Part shown: positions 48,422-59,791 of the stretch, one piece after another | Layout: the number at the start of each line of letters is the position of its first letter | Numbering within the stretch: the first letter of the stretch is position 1 | Notes under the pieces: model-generated | Told to the model about the DNA's origin: nothing | What the model saw: the letters and a program-made list of their open reading frames with translations, nothing else | The model's database searches: none | NCBI GenBank assembly: GCA_943370355.1 | Contig: CALRQP020000001.1 | Span: 186,001-250,000 of the forward strand | DNA length: 64,000 nt | Direction: 5' to 3' | From: JADCGM01 sp943370355 | Lineage (GTDB): Bacteria > Pseudomonadota > Alphaproteobacteria > Sphingomonadales > Sphingomonadaceae | Position numbers and translations under genes: made by a program

Positions 48422-49861
48422 TTAATTGGTCGGCGTCGCTGCCGCCGTTTCCCAACCACCGCCCAGCGCCTTGAATAGTGCGATCTGGTCGGTGACGACT
48501 TGCGCGTCGGACGCCGCCAATTGCGCCTCCGCCTGTGCGCGCGTGCGCTCAGCGTCGAGCACGTCAAGCTGGCTTTGCGAACCGGCATTGTAACGGAGCG
48601 TGACGATCCGCGATGCCTCCCGCGCGTCAGCAAGCGCGCGGCGCAGGCTCGCGCGGCGATCGAGCTCACGGGCATAGGCGTCGAGTGCCGTCTCAGTATC
48701 GCGAAGGGCTTCAAGCACCGCACCGTCGAAGGTCGCAAGCTGCGCTTGTGTCGACGCCTTGGCTTGGCGAATGCGGGCGCGGGCCACGGCAATATTGGGG
48801 AAGCTCCAGCTGATCAGCGGGCCGATGCTGAAGGTGAAGCTATCGCTCTTGCCGAGGTCGCCGAAGCGCAGCGCTGAGGTGCCAGCCGACCCGCCCAGCG
48901 AAATGCTCGGATAGAGCGATGCGGTGGCGACCCCGATGCGCGCCGTAGCGGCGGCAAGCGCCCGCTCTGCCGCACGCACGTCAGGCCGGCGCGCCAGCAG
49001 CGCAGCACCATCGCCGACCGGAATGGGCGTCGTCACTTCGGGGGCGGCCATACAGGCAGCAGCGACCGGGAGCGGCGTGGCAGGTGGCTGGCCGGTCAGC
49101 ACGGCGAGGCGGTAAAGCGCCGCCGTCCGCGCCGCTTCGAATGCCGGCACGTTGGCGCGCGACTGTTCGACGAGCGTCCGCCCGCGCGCTACGTCGAGCG
49201 GTGATCCTGAGCCGATCTGATATCGGGTTTCGGTCAGTGCAAAGGTGCGCTGCTGGATCGCGACGGTTTCGCGCGCGACGGCCAGCTGGCGTGCGGCAGC
49301 ACAAGCGTCGGCATAAGCGCGGGCTGTCTCGGCAGCGACGGTGACTCGCACATCGTCGAGCAAAGCTGCCTGCTGGTCGCGGTCGGCGCGCGCCGCCTCG
49401 ATCGAGCGGCTGACCCTGCCAAACAGGTCGACTTCATAATTGAGATCGATGCCCGCCGAATAAAAGTTCAGCGTCCGGGCGCCACGGACACTCGCGCCGC
49501 CACCGCTTCCCGAACTGCTAGCGCCATTGACACGGCGGCGGGTGGCCGAAGCGTTGACATCGGTCGACGGCAGCCGGCCCGCGCGCTCTTCCGACAGCAG
49601 CGCACGCGCGCGCTCGAGATTGGCGGCAGCGACGCGCAGGTCGGTATTGGCAGCAAAGGCTTGAGCGATCAGCGCATCGAGCGCCGGATCGTTGAACAGC
49701 CGCCACCACGCGCCCTCGGGCTTGCTAGGATCAAAGACCGGCGCCGCCGCCGAGGTGAAGGCTGCGGCGGCCGCTGGTGCCGGCTGCGGCTTCACATAAT
49801 TCGGCCCCACGGCGCAGGAGGCGAGCGCCAGCGCGCTGGTCATGGCGAGCGCGCGCTTCAT
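48422..49861 (-). CDS. Outer-membrane channel of RND efflux system (OprM/NodT-like)
   Basis: The protein has 479 residues. The signal peptide ends in the lipobox ALASC, so the mature protein is a lipoprotein. The NodT pattern of two similar halves is visible: WWRLFNDPALDALIAQAFAANTDLRVAAANLERARALL early, and RPDVRAAERALAAATARIGVATA later. It forms the trimeric TolC-like duct. Its ATG overlaps the end of the RND pump gene by 4 bp; the longer frame to 50137 is inside the pump gene. Last gene of the three-gene operon. Confidence 0.92.
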   Translation of the reverse strand: MKRALAMTSALALASCAVGPNYVKPQPAPAAAAAFTSAAAPVFDPSKPEGAWWRLFNDPALDALIAQAFAANTDLRVAAANLERARALLSEERAGRLPSTDVNASATRRRVNGASSSGSGGGASVRGARTLNFYSAGIDLNYEVDLFGRVSRSIEAARADRDQQAALLDDVRVTVAAETARAYADACAAARQLAVARETVAIQQRTFALTETRYQIGSGSPLDVARGRTLVEQSRANVPAFEAARTAALYRLAVLTGQPPATPLPVAAACMAAPEVTTPIPVGDGAALLARRPDVRAAERALAAATARIGVATASLYPSISLGGSAGTSALRFGDLGKSDSFTFSIGPLISWSFPNIAVARARIRQAKASTQAQLATFDGAVLEALRDTETALDAYARELDRRASLRRALADAREASRIVTLRYNAGSQSQLDVLDAERTRAQAEAQLAASDAQVVTDQIALFKALGGGWETAAATPTN

Positions 49862-52800
49862 GCTGCGTCCTCCGCCGGCTTGCGGGCCAGCCTGGCCTTG
49901 AGCCATTCCGCACCATCCGCGAGCGACCGCGTCGCGACATAGAAGACCGGCGTGAACAGCAGGCCGAAGATCGTCACCCCGATCATGCCGAAAAACACTG
50001 CCGTGCCGAGCGCCTGCCGCATTTCCGCGCCAGGTCCGCTGGCGATGACCAGTGGCACGACGCCAAGGATGAACGCGAAGCTCGTCATCAGGATCGGCCG
50101 CAGGCGGGTGCGCGCGGCATGCACCGCGGCATCCCACCGCGTTTCGCCAGCGTCCTCATTCTGCGCCGCAAATTCCACGATGAGGATGGCGTTCTTGGCC
50201 GCAAGTCCGACGAGCACGACCAGGCCGATCTGCGTCAGGATATTATTGTCCATGCCGCGCAAATTGACGCCCAGGATCGCCGCCAGCAGGCACATCGGCA
50301 CGATAAGGATGACCGCGAGCGGCAGCGTCAGGCTCTCATATTGCGCCGCGAGCAGCAGGAACACGAAAACCACCGCCATGCCGAACACCAGCGTTGCGGT
50401 ATTTCCAGCCAGCTTCTGCTGATAGGCGAGCTCGGTCCACTCGAACCCGAACCCATCAGGCAGCCGTTCGTTGGCGAGCTTTTCCATCGCGGCGAGCGCC
50501 TGGCCTGACGAATAGCCGGGCTTGGTATCGCCCTGCAATTCGGCGGCCGGGAACAGGTTATGCCGGACCACGCGATAGGGGCCGCTCTCGTCGCGGACCG
50601 TTGCGACCGATCCAATCGGCACCATGCCGCCGGACGATGACCGTACCTTGAGGTTCGCAATGTCCGACGGATCGTTGCGGAACGGCTCATCCGCCTGCGC
50701 GGTCACGCGGTAGGTGCGCCCGACGAGGTTGAAGTCGTTGATGTAGGACGAGCCCAGATAGGTCTGCAGCGTGCCGAACAGGTCGGGCAGCGGCACACCG
50801 AGCATCTGCGCCTTGGTACGGTCGACATCGACGAACAGGCGCGGCGTGCCCGTGTTGTACAGGCTGAACACGCTGGACAGCGCGGGATCCTGATTGGCCG
50901 CGATCATCATGTCCATGGTCGCTGCTTCAAGCGCCTTATAGCCGCGACCGCCCTGATCCTGGATCATCATCTTATAGCCGCCGCCGGTGCCGATGCCGCG
51001 GACAGGCGGTGGCGGAATGACGAGGATATTGGCGTCGGGAAAGCCGCCGAGCTGCTTCTGCAACGCTCCGATGATTTCCGGCGTCGAGGTGCCGAGCTTG
51101 CGCTTGTCCTCGGCGGACTTCAGCCGGATGAACATCGTGCCGGCGTTCGGCGCATTGGAAAAGCTCGCGCCGTCGAGCCCGACAATCTGGACGACGCCGT
51201 CGACGCCTTTGGTGCCGAGCACGATCTTCCGTGCCTCAATCGTCGCAGCGTTGGTGCGGTTCAGCGACGAGCCCGGCGGGAGCTGCACCACACCGATCAG
51301 ATAGCCCTGATCCTGCGCCGGAATGAATCCGGTCGGGGTCGCATAGAAGCGCCATCCGACGAGCAGCAGCAATCCCGCGTAGATGATGAGCATGAGCGGC
51401 ACGCGGCGCACCAGCTTGCCTGTCGTGTCGCCATAGCGATGGCTGAGCCGGTCGAAACCTTCGTTGAATCGGGTACCCGCACGGGCCAGAGCACCACGCC
51501 AGCCGGGCGGCGGCGCGTCATGCCCCTTGTGCCGAAGCAGCAGCGCGGCAAGCGCCGGCGACAACGTCAGCGACACCAGCATCGACAGCAGCGTCGCCGA
51601 CGCGATCGTCAACGCGAACTGTTTGTAGAATTGGCCGGAAATGCCCGAGATCAGCGCGGTGGGAACGAACACCGCCGTCAGCACCAGCGCGATGGCGATC
51701 AGCGCGCCGCCAACCTCGTCCATCGTCTTGAACGCGGCGTCGTGCGGGGTCATGCCGGCTTCAATGTTACGCTCCGCATTTTCGACGACGACGATCGCAT
51801 CGTCGACGACAATGCCGATCGCGAGGACCAGCCCGAACAGCGAAAGATTGTTCAGCGAATAGCCGAATGCCGCCATGACCGCGAAGGTACCGATCAGCGA
51901 AACCGGGATGGCAATGATCGGGATCACCGCCGCGCGCCACGACTGCAGGAACACCAGCACGACGAGCACGACGAGCAGCACCGCCTCGATCAATGTGCTC
52001 TGCACATGCGCGATCGATTCCGCGACATAGACCGTCGGATTGTATGGGATGACATAGTCAACGCCGGCCGGGAATTTGGTCTTAAGTTCGTCCAGCGTCT
52101 TGATGACTGCTGCCGCGGTCGCGAGCGCGTTCGACCCCGGTCGCTGGCTGATGCCGAGACCGATTCCGGCATCCCCGTCGACATAGGCGTTGGTATTGTA
52201 ATCCTGCGCGCCGACCTCGATGCGAGCGACATCGGAGACGCGCGTGACCCGGCCCGACGAGTCGCTCTTGATGACGATGTCGCCGAACTCGGAGGGCTGG
52301 CTGAGCCGCCCGGTGGTCTGCACATTGAGTTCGAAGCCGGATGAGCCCGGTCCGGACGGCGGTCCGCCAATCGTACCGGCCGCGACCTGCACATTCTGGC
52401 CGCGCAGGGCAGTGACGATTTCGCCGGCCGTGAGATTGCGTGACGCGGCCTTCTCCGGGTCGATCCAGATCCGCATCGAATAATCGCGCGCACCGAAAAG
52501 ATTGACGCCGCCAACGCCGTCGAGCCGCGAGATACGGTCAACGACTTGCAGCCGCGCATAATTGCCGAGGTAGGAAATATCGCGCGACTTGTCCGGTGAG
52601 GTCAGGAACACAGCCATCAAAATGTCGGGCGTGTTCTTGCGCGTGGTGACGCCGATGCGGCGCACATCCTCCGGCAGCCGCGGCTCCGCCGACGCGACGC
52701 GGTTCTGTACGAGCACCTGCGCATTGTCGAGATCGGTGCCGAGTTTGAACACGACGTTCACCGTCACACGCCCGTCGCCCGTCGAGGACGAGGTCATGTA

Positions 52801-53034
52801 CAGCATGTTCTCGACGCCGTTGATTTCCTGCTCGAGCGGCTGGGCGACCGTTTCAGCCAGCACTTCGGCGGACGCACCGGCATAGCTCGCCGTGACGGCA
52901 ATCGTTGGCGGTGCGATCTCGGGATATTGCGCGACGGGCAGAGTTGGATAGGCGACGAGCCCGATCAGGACGATGAAGATCGAGATCACCCCGGCGAAGA
53001 TCGGCCGGTCGATGAAGAAATGGCTGAAGCGCAT
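49858..53034 (-). CDS. RND-family multidrug efflux inner-membrane transporter (HAE1)
   Basis: The protein has 1058 residues, typical for HAE1 pumps. The N-terminal FFIDRPIFAGVISIFIVLIG starts the first helix. The proton-relay Asp pair lies in GIVVDDAIVVVENAERN in TM4. Large periplasmic porter and docking loops lie between TM1-2 and TM7-8. The C-terminal half repeats the topology (GLAAKNAILIVEFA). It exports drugs by proton antiport. The periplasmic adaptor lies 11 bp upstream and the outer-membrane channel overlaps downstream, so this is a full tripartite pump. Confidence 0.95.
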   Translation of the reverse strand: MRFSHFFIDRPIFAGVISIFIVLIGLVAYPTLPVAQYPEIAPPTIAVTASYAGASAEVLAETVAQPLEQEINGVENMLYMTSSSTGDGRVTVNVVFKLGTDLDNAQVLVQNRVASAEPRLPEDVRRIGVTTRKNTPDILMAVFLTSPDKSRDISYLGNYARLQVVDRISRLDGVGGVNLFGARDYSMRIWIDPEKAASRNLTAGEIVTALRGQNVQVAAGTIGGPPSGPGSSGFELNVQTTGRLSQPSEFGDIVIKSDSSGRVTRVSDVARIEVGAQDYNTNAYVDGDAGIGLGISQRPGSNALATAAAVIKTLDELKTKFPAGVDYVIPYNPTVYVAESIAHVQSTLIEAVLLVVLVVLVFLQSWRAAVIPIIAIPVSLIGTFAVMAAFGYSLNNLSLFGLVLAIGIVVDDAIVVVENAERNIEAGMTPHDAAFKTMDEVGGALIAIALVLTAVFVPTALISGISGQFYKQFALTIASATLLSMLVSLTLSPALAALLLRHKGHDAPPPGWRGALARAGTRFNEGFDRLSHRYGDTTGKLVRRVPLMLIIYAGLLLLVGWRFYATPTGFIPAQDQGYLIGVVQLPPGSSLNRTNAATIEARKIVLGTKGVDGVVQIVGLDGASFSNAPNAGTMFIRLKSAEDKRKLGTSTPEIIGALQKQLGGFPDANILVIPPPPVRGIGTGGGYKMMIQDQGGRGYKALEAATMDMMIAANQDPALSSVFSLYNTGTPRLFVDVDRTKAQMLGVPLPDLFGTLQTYLGSSYINDFNLVGRTYRVTAQADEPFRNDPSDIANLKVRSSSGGMVPIGSVATVRDESGPYRVVRHNLFPAAELQGDTKPGYSSGQALAAMEKLANERLPDGFGFEWTELAYQQKLAGNTATLVFGMAVVFVFLLLAAQYESLTLPLAVILIVPMCLLAAILGVNLRGMDNNILTQIGLVVLVGLAAKNAILIVEFAAQNEDAGETRWDAAVHAARTRLRPILMTSFAFILGVVPLVIASGPGAEMRQALGTAVFFGMIGVTIFGLLFTPVFYVATRSLADGAEWLKARLARKPAEDAA

Positions 53035-53045
53035 CGCTCTGCCGC

Positions 53046-54290
53046 TCAGCGCCGGATGGCCGGAACGTCCTCGACGGGCGTCGCGTCCGAAGCAGGCTGG
53101 GTGACGATACTCGGCGCGTCGGCGGCCGGCGACATGCCGGGGGCCGGCGGTACGATCCGGCCAAGTCTGGCCTGCACAGGCGTTCCGGGCCGCGCCCGTT
53201 GAACGCCTTCGATGATCACGCGGTCAGTGCGCTGGAGGCCGGACCGCACGATACGGAGGCCGTCAACGATAGGCCCGAGCTGGACCGGTCGCGCTGCGGC
53301 TTTGCCGTCCTTGCCAACGACCAGCACAACCTTGTTGATCTGGTCGGTCACCACGCTCGATTCGGGGATCAGCAGCCCATCATAAGCCCCCGAGCCAAGC
53401 AGGCGCATGTGGCCGAACAGGCCCGGTGTCAGGAAGCCGTCAGGATTGCGGACTACCGCGCGACCGCGAATGGTGCCGGACCCTTGGTCGAGCGCGTTGT
53501 CGACGAAATCCATCTTGCCCTTCCAGCGGTAGGCGGTTTCGTCGCCGAGCCGGATTTCGACGGGGTTGGGCGAGATGCGCGATGAGGGGCGGGTGCCGGC
53601 GCGGTTGGCGCGCTGATATTTGAGATAGACCGCTTCCGACCCCTCGAAGATGAAGTGGATCGGGTCGAGCGTGACGATGGTGGTGAGCGGCGTCTGCCCA
53701 GCCGTAACATAATTGCCGGTGGACAGGCGGCGATCCGACACCCGGCCGGAAATCGGCGCGGTCACACGCGTGAACGACAGATCGAGTGCTTTGACAGCCG
53801 TTGCCGCCTTTGCAGCCCCGAGCGCTGCCGCAGCCTGCCGCGCCGCCGCCCGGGCATTGTCGAATTCCTCGCGACTCGACGCCTGGGCTGCGAAAAGCTT
53901 TTCGGCGCGACCCTCATTTTGCTTCGCGAGCACGAGAGCCGCCGCAAAGCGCGCCTCGTCAGCCTTCGCCTGATCATAATCGGCTTTGAACTGGCGCGGA
54001 TCGATACGGAACAAAAGGTCGCCGGTACGGACGAACTGGCCGTCGCGGAAGTTCACCGACTGGATATAGCCCGACACGCGTGGCCGCACTTCGGCGGTGC
54101 TCACGGCTTCGAACCGGCCTGAATAATCGTCCCAATCGACGATGCGCTTCACGAGCGGCGTGGCGACCGTGACAGGTGGCGGTCCGCCGGCCCCGGGCCC
54201 GCCCGCAGGCGCGCCCCCATTCTGGCCGCACGCAGCCAGCGTCAGGAGCAAAGTGCCGATGACGATATTGCAAAGATGCGGTTGCGGCAT
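53046..54290 (-). CDS. RND efflux periplasmic adaptor (membrane fusion protein)
   Basis: The protein has 414 residues. A lipoprotein signal (LLLTLAACGQ) is followed by a Gly/Pro-rich linker. The hallmarks of HlyD/AcrA adaptors are VRPRVSGYIQSVNFRDGQFVRTGDLLF (lipoyl half 1), a long helical hairpin rich in Ala (about 100-160), SFTRVTAPISGRVSDRR (lipoyl half 2) and the beta-barrel. The GTG at 54320 lies inside the operator palindrome, so ATG 54290 is used. It is the first gene of the pump operon. Confidence 0.93.
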   Translation of the reverse strand: MPQPHLCNIVIGTLLLTLAACGQNGGAPAGGPGAGGPPPVTVATPLVKRIVDWDDYSGRFEAVSTAEVRPRVSGYIQSVNFRDGQFVRTGDLLFRIDPRQFKADYDQAKADEARFAAALVLAKQNEGRAEKLFAAQASSREEFDNARAAARQAAAALGAAKAATAVKALDLSFTRVTAPISGRVSDRRLSTGNYVTAGQTPLTTIVTLDPIHFIFEGSEAVYLKYQRANRAGTRPSSRISPNPVEIRLGDETAYRWKGKMDFVDNALDQGSGTIRGRAVVRNPDGFLTPGLFGHMRLLGSGAYDGLLIPESSVVTDQINKVVLVVGKDGKAAARPVQLGPIVDGLRIVRSGLQRTDRVIIEGVQRARPGTPVQARLGRIVPPAPGMSPAADAPSIVTQPASDATPVEDVPAIRR

Positions 54291-54305
54291 GAGGGCGTCC
54301 GTGTG

Positions 54306-54323
54306 AGAGTGAACGTTCACTCT
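54306..54323. promoter_or_regulatory. TetR operator palindrome of the efflux operon
   Basis: AGAGTGAACGTTCACTCT is a perfect 18-bp palindrome in the interval between the adaptor gene and the divergent TetR gene. AcrR/TetR proteins bind such palindromes, so it is the likely autoregulatory and pump operator. It is 16 bp upstream of the adaptor ATG. Confidence 0.8.
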
Positions 54324-54400
54324 TGAGATTTGACCGCTACTCAGCTAGGCAGCGACTGTCAAGCAGGGACGCAACGAGCCCAGGACGCCGGGGAGACTCC

Positions 54401-55008
54401 ATGAACGGCCGAGATTGCGTTTCGGTTGCAACACGACGTGAAGTCCGTTGCCGACAGGTGCTCGACGCGGCCGCAGAGTGCTTTCGGCAGCATGGATTCC
54501 ATGCCGCCAGCATGGCTGAGATTGCCGAAACGGCCGGTATGAGCGTCGGGCACATCTACCGCTATTTCTCGAGCAAGGAGGCGATCATCGCGGCGATTGT
54601 CGCCGCTGATGTTGCGCATGCGCATCAGCGCTTTGCGGCCTTCCACCGTGAAACGGAGGCCGGGCGGGCGATGTTGATACGCTGCGCCGAGGAGGCTGTC
54701 GCCGTGGCGTCAGACCCCGCTCGCGCGGCGCTGTTCCTCGAGGTTCGCGCCGAGGCGCTGCGCAACCCCCATGTCGCCGACATCGTCCGCGCCGCCGATG
54801 CGGAGATCCGCGCGGTGCTTCAGACGATGATGGCGCAGGCAACCGGTGAAGATGTGGACAGCCCGGGCGTCGCTGCCCGGGCTGAGATTTTCTCGATCCT
54901 GTTCGAAGGCATCGCAGTCCGCATCGTCCGCGACCCGGAAGCCGATCGCGCGACCGTCACGACACTCATCCAGAATATGGTTGAGCGACTGATGCCAGAG
55001 GGCGGCGA

Positions 55009-55012
<4 letters not shown>
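54401..55012 (+). CDS. TetR/AcrR-family regulator of the efflux operon
   Basis: The protein has 203 residues. The HTH is at about residues 17-63 (VLDAAAECFRQHGFHAASMAEIAETAGMSVGHIYRYFSSKEAI), a textbook TetR domain. ATG 54401 follows GGGGAGACTCC, and 26 upstream in-frame residues are dismissed. It is divergent from the RND pump operon with an 18-bp palindrome between, so it most likely represses the pump. Its 3' end overlaps clpA by 4 bp (convergent). Confidence 0.93.
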
Positions 55013-57336
<2,324 letters not shown>

Positions 57337-57529
57337 GGAACGCTTGCTCTTTCGTCAATCGGGTCCTCGGGAAACGAGGGCACTTGTTGAAAAGATCATC
57401 GCTCGGACTCGAAACATCAAGGTCTGCGGCAAAACTGTCACGCAGTCTGTGCACACAGAACGGCAAAACAGGATTGCACTGCCCCCCAATCGCCGTGCAT
57501 CGATGCTACCGCAAAAGGAGACAAGCGCA

Positions 57530-58288
57530 ATGCGTATGAAGGCCGGTTTGATCGCAGGGGCAGCACTGCTGGCCGCGACTGCGCTTTGGGCGCAACAGGC
57601 GATGGTGCCGCCGGGCTATCTGGCCAAGGGTGATGTCGTCGATGCAGCGCGCTATATTCCGCCGCCGCCTGCGGACAATTCGCCGGCCGGCAAGGCGGAT
57701 CGCGCCGCGATCGATGCCGCCAAGGCGCATACCGATCCTGCGGTGTGGAAGGCTGCAGTCGCCGAGCTGCACATGCGCTCGCCGGAAGCTCGGGTCCGGA
57801 TGCTCTGCGCAATCGACGCCAATCTGACGCCCGAAAATGCACCGGCCTTTTACCGCCTGATGCTGCGCGCCGGGATCGACCTGGCCGCAGCCAGCGACCA
57901 GTCGAAGAATGTCTGGAAGCGCCCTCGTCCATTCACCACCGACAAGAACCCCGAGACCTGCTATCCGGCCGATGAACTCGCCAAGGGGCTCAGCTGGTCC
58001 TACCCGAGCGGCCATTCCGCGACGGGCTGGATCTGGGGCATGATCATGAGCGAGGTCGCGCCCGATCGTACCGCCGAGGCGCTGGCCTGGGGCGCCGCCG
58101 TCGGCGACCACCGCATTGCCTGCCGCGTTCACTATCCGAGCGATGTGATGGCCGGACGCATGCTTGGCAGCGCGGTGTTTGCGCGCCTTGCGGCTCGGCC
58201 CGATTTTCGCGCCGATGTTGATGCGGCGAAGGCGGAAGTCGCAGCCCTTCGCGCGAAGGGCGAACACGCGGTCGGTTGCGCAAGCTAG
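57530..58288 (+). CDS. Class A non-specific acid phosphatase (PAP2 family), secreted
   Basis: The protein has 252 residues and a signal peptide (IAGAALLAATALWAQ). The three PAP2/acid-phosphatase motifs are visible: KNVWKRPRPF, SYPSGHSATGW, and GDHRIACRVHYPSDVMAG. The nucleophile is the His of CRVHYPSD and the acid/base His is in PSGHS. It removes phosphate from organic phosphomonoesters in the periplasm. GGAG lies 9 bases before ATG 57530; a second ATG lies at 57536. It follows clpA divergently. Confidence 0.9.
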   Translation: MRMKAGLIAGAALLAATALWAQQAMVPPGYLAKGDVVDAARYIPPPPADNSPAGKADRAAIDAAKAHTDPAVWKAAVAELHMRSPEARVRMLCAIDANLTPENAPAFYRLMLRAGIDLAAASDQSKNVWKRPRPFTTDKNPETCYPADELAKGLSWSYPSGHSATGWIWGMIMSEVAPDRTAEALAWGAAVGDHRIACRVHYPSDVMAGRMLGSAVFARLAARPDFRADVDAAKAEVAALRAKGEHAVGCAS

Positions 58289-58623
58289 ACGGCACCCTCC
58301 TCGATATCGGCGATGCTCGTCCAATAGTCTTCCGCGCCCTCCAGCCCGGCGATCTCGGCTTTCAGGATGTGAAAGACGCGCGCGAGCATCGCTTCGCGGC
58401 GTGCCTCCCGCGCTGCGCGTTCGTCCTGTGATGGGACGTGCGCATCGATTGCGCCGCCCGCGAGCCATCCAGCTCTTTCGCCGAGCGTCTCGATGGTGTC
58501 GAGCCGGTCGCACAACACACTGACCTCGCTGGTCAGGGCAAGCACCATGGCGATCAGCCGGTCGATGCTCGCCTGCTCGTGAAAGGCTGGCCGTTTGCCG
58601 CGGACGCTCGATGGCAGGCTCAT
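58285..58623 (-). CDS. Hypothetical helical protein
   Basis: The protein has 112 residues. It is mostly alpha-helical, with a Leu/Ile-rich heptad stretch (DRLIAMVLALTSEVSVLCDRLDTIETLGERAGWL) followed by an Arg/Glu-rich helix (DERAAREARREAMLARVFHIL). No signal peptide, motif or family is recognised. Its start overlaps the stop of the methyltransferase (4 bp), so the two form a translationally coupled pair; its 3' end overlaps the phosphatase gene by 4 bp. Confidence 0.65.
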   Translation of the reverse strand: MSLPSSVRGKRPAFHEQASIDRLIAMVLALTSEVSVLCDRLDTIETLGERAGWLAGGAIDAHVPSQDERAAREARREAMLARVFHILKAEIAGLEGAEDYWTSIADIEEGAV

Positions 58624-59771
58624 GCGCGTTTCCAGCCCGCAATCAGCCCGAAGCCGCGTTTGCGCGCGGCGTCCTGCTCGGGCGTGAGCTTCTGGTTGTT
58701 CTGGCTCTGTTGCACGACGGCCGCTGCGAGGATGTCGGTTTCGATCTCGTCCGCCGCAAAACCTGCTAACCGGGCCACATCGACAAGATCGGTGTTCCGA
58801 TAGCGCCGCCAGAATGGCTCATTGTTGTAGTAAGTCTCATTCTCCTGGAGGAATGTCCCCCACGCGTCGGCGCCGTCAAAGCGCGGCTGGTCGATATGCA
58901 GCATGAGCCCGCCGGGCCGCAGCAGTCTGCGGCATTCGGCGAAAATTGCTGGGAGAGCCCGCGTTGAGGTCTCGTGCAGCACGATATGGCTGGTGATCAG
59001 GTCGAAATGCGCATCGGGGAAGGATGTGCGCTCGGCATCCATCTGATGGAAATGCACCGCCTTGCCGAGCGATTCGGCGCGGACATGCGCATAACGTAGC
59101 AGCGACGCACCGACATCGATGCCATGGAGCTCGGCGTCAGGATAAGCGTCGGCATAGGGCAGCGTCGCGTGGCCGACCGCGCAGCCGATGTCGAGAATGC
59201 GTTTCGGCGCAAAGTCCGGGTGATTGGCCTTCAGCCAGCCCGCACCCAGCCGCCCGACAACATCATTCAGCGGCCCCATCAACCCCGACATGTAGAGATG
59301 GACGCCGCGGTCATAGACGGCACCGGTCGCCGCGTCGCCACGGTCTTCGGCATAGCCGCCGGGCATGCAGTGGATGTCGATCGCCGACACATAGCGCGGC
59401 GCAACCACCGCAGGATCGAGGCTCAGCGACCCGCCCGCCGGCTCAGCAGACCCCGCAGGTTCTGCCGCCTCAACCGCCGGAATGACGCTCGACCAGATCA
59501 GCTCCTGACTGGTCCGCCGCGCCGACAGGTAGAAACGATACCAACTGTCCGCGTCCATCGCCGCCCGGATGTCGCGCGGCGTTGCAGGCGGCGTGCCATG
59601 TGCTTTTGCATAGGCGGGGCCAGCGCGGCGGTCGAACACCGTTCGGGTGCCAGGCATCCACTCGCTGGTCACAAGATTGCGCAGCGTGAACGCGAAATCC
59701 TGGCGCGCCCGGTCGTCATGGTCGCCGGTGACGAGCGCAGCATGGGCAGCTTGCGGAACGAGACTCTTCAT
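58620..59771 (-). CDS. Class I SAM-dependent methyltransferase
   Basis: The protein has 383 residues. After a long N-terminal region (1-170) the SAM domain begins: motif I ILDIGCAVGHATLPY, motif II with GIDVGASLLRYAHVRAES, and motif III-IV FPDAHFDLITSHIVLHETS, followed by RLLRPGGLMLHID. The substrate is unknown. The extra N-terminal domain of about 170 residues has no recognised motif. ATG 59771 is used because the upstream frame runs antisense through the permease gene; the ribosome site is weak. It is in the same orientation as the downstream hypothetical gene. Confidence 0.85.
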   Translation of the reverse strand: MKSLVPQAAHAALVTGDHDDRARQDFAFTLRNLVTSEWMPGTRTVFDRRAGPAYAKAHGTPPATPRDIRAAMDADSWYRFYLSARRTSQELIWSSVIPAVEAAEPAGSAEPAGGSLSLDPAVVAPRYVSAIDIHCMPGGYAEDRGDAATGAVYDRGVHLYMSGLMGPLNDVVGRLGAGWLKANHPDFAPKRILDIGCAVGHATLPYADAYPDAELHGIDVGASLLRYAHVRAESLGKAVHFHQMDAERTSFPDAHFDLITSHIVLHETSTRALPAIFAECRRLLRPGGLMLHIDQPRFDGADAWGTFLQENETYYNNEPFWRRYRNTDLVDVARLAGFAADEIETDILAAAVVQQSQNNQKLTPEQDAARKRGFGLIAGWKRA

Positions 59772-59791
59772 CGTCGCAGTTTGCGCGCCGT

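Noticed and set aside
57337..57529. Search for clpS upstream of clpA
   Set aside because: No frame in this 193-bp interval encodes a ClpS-like protein, so clpS must lie elsewhere if present.
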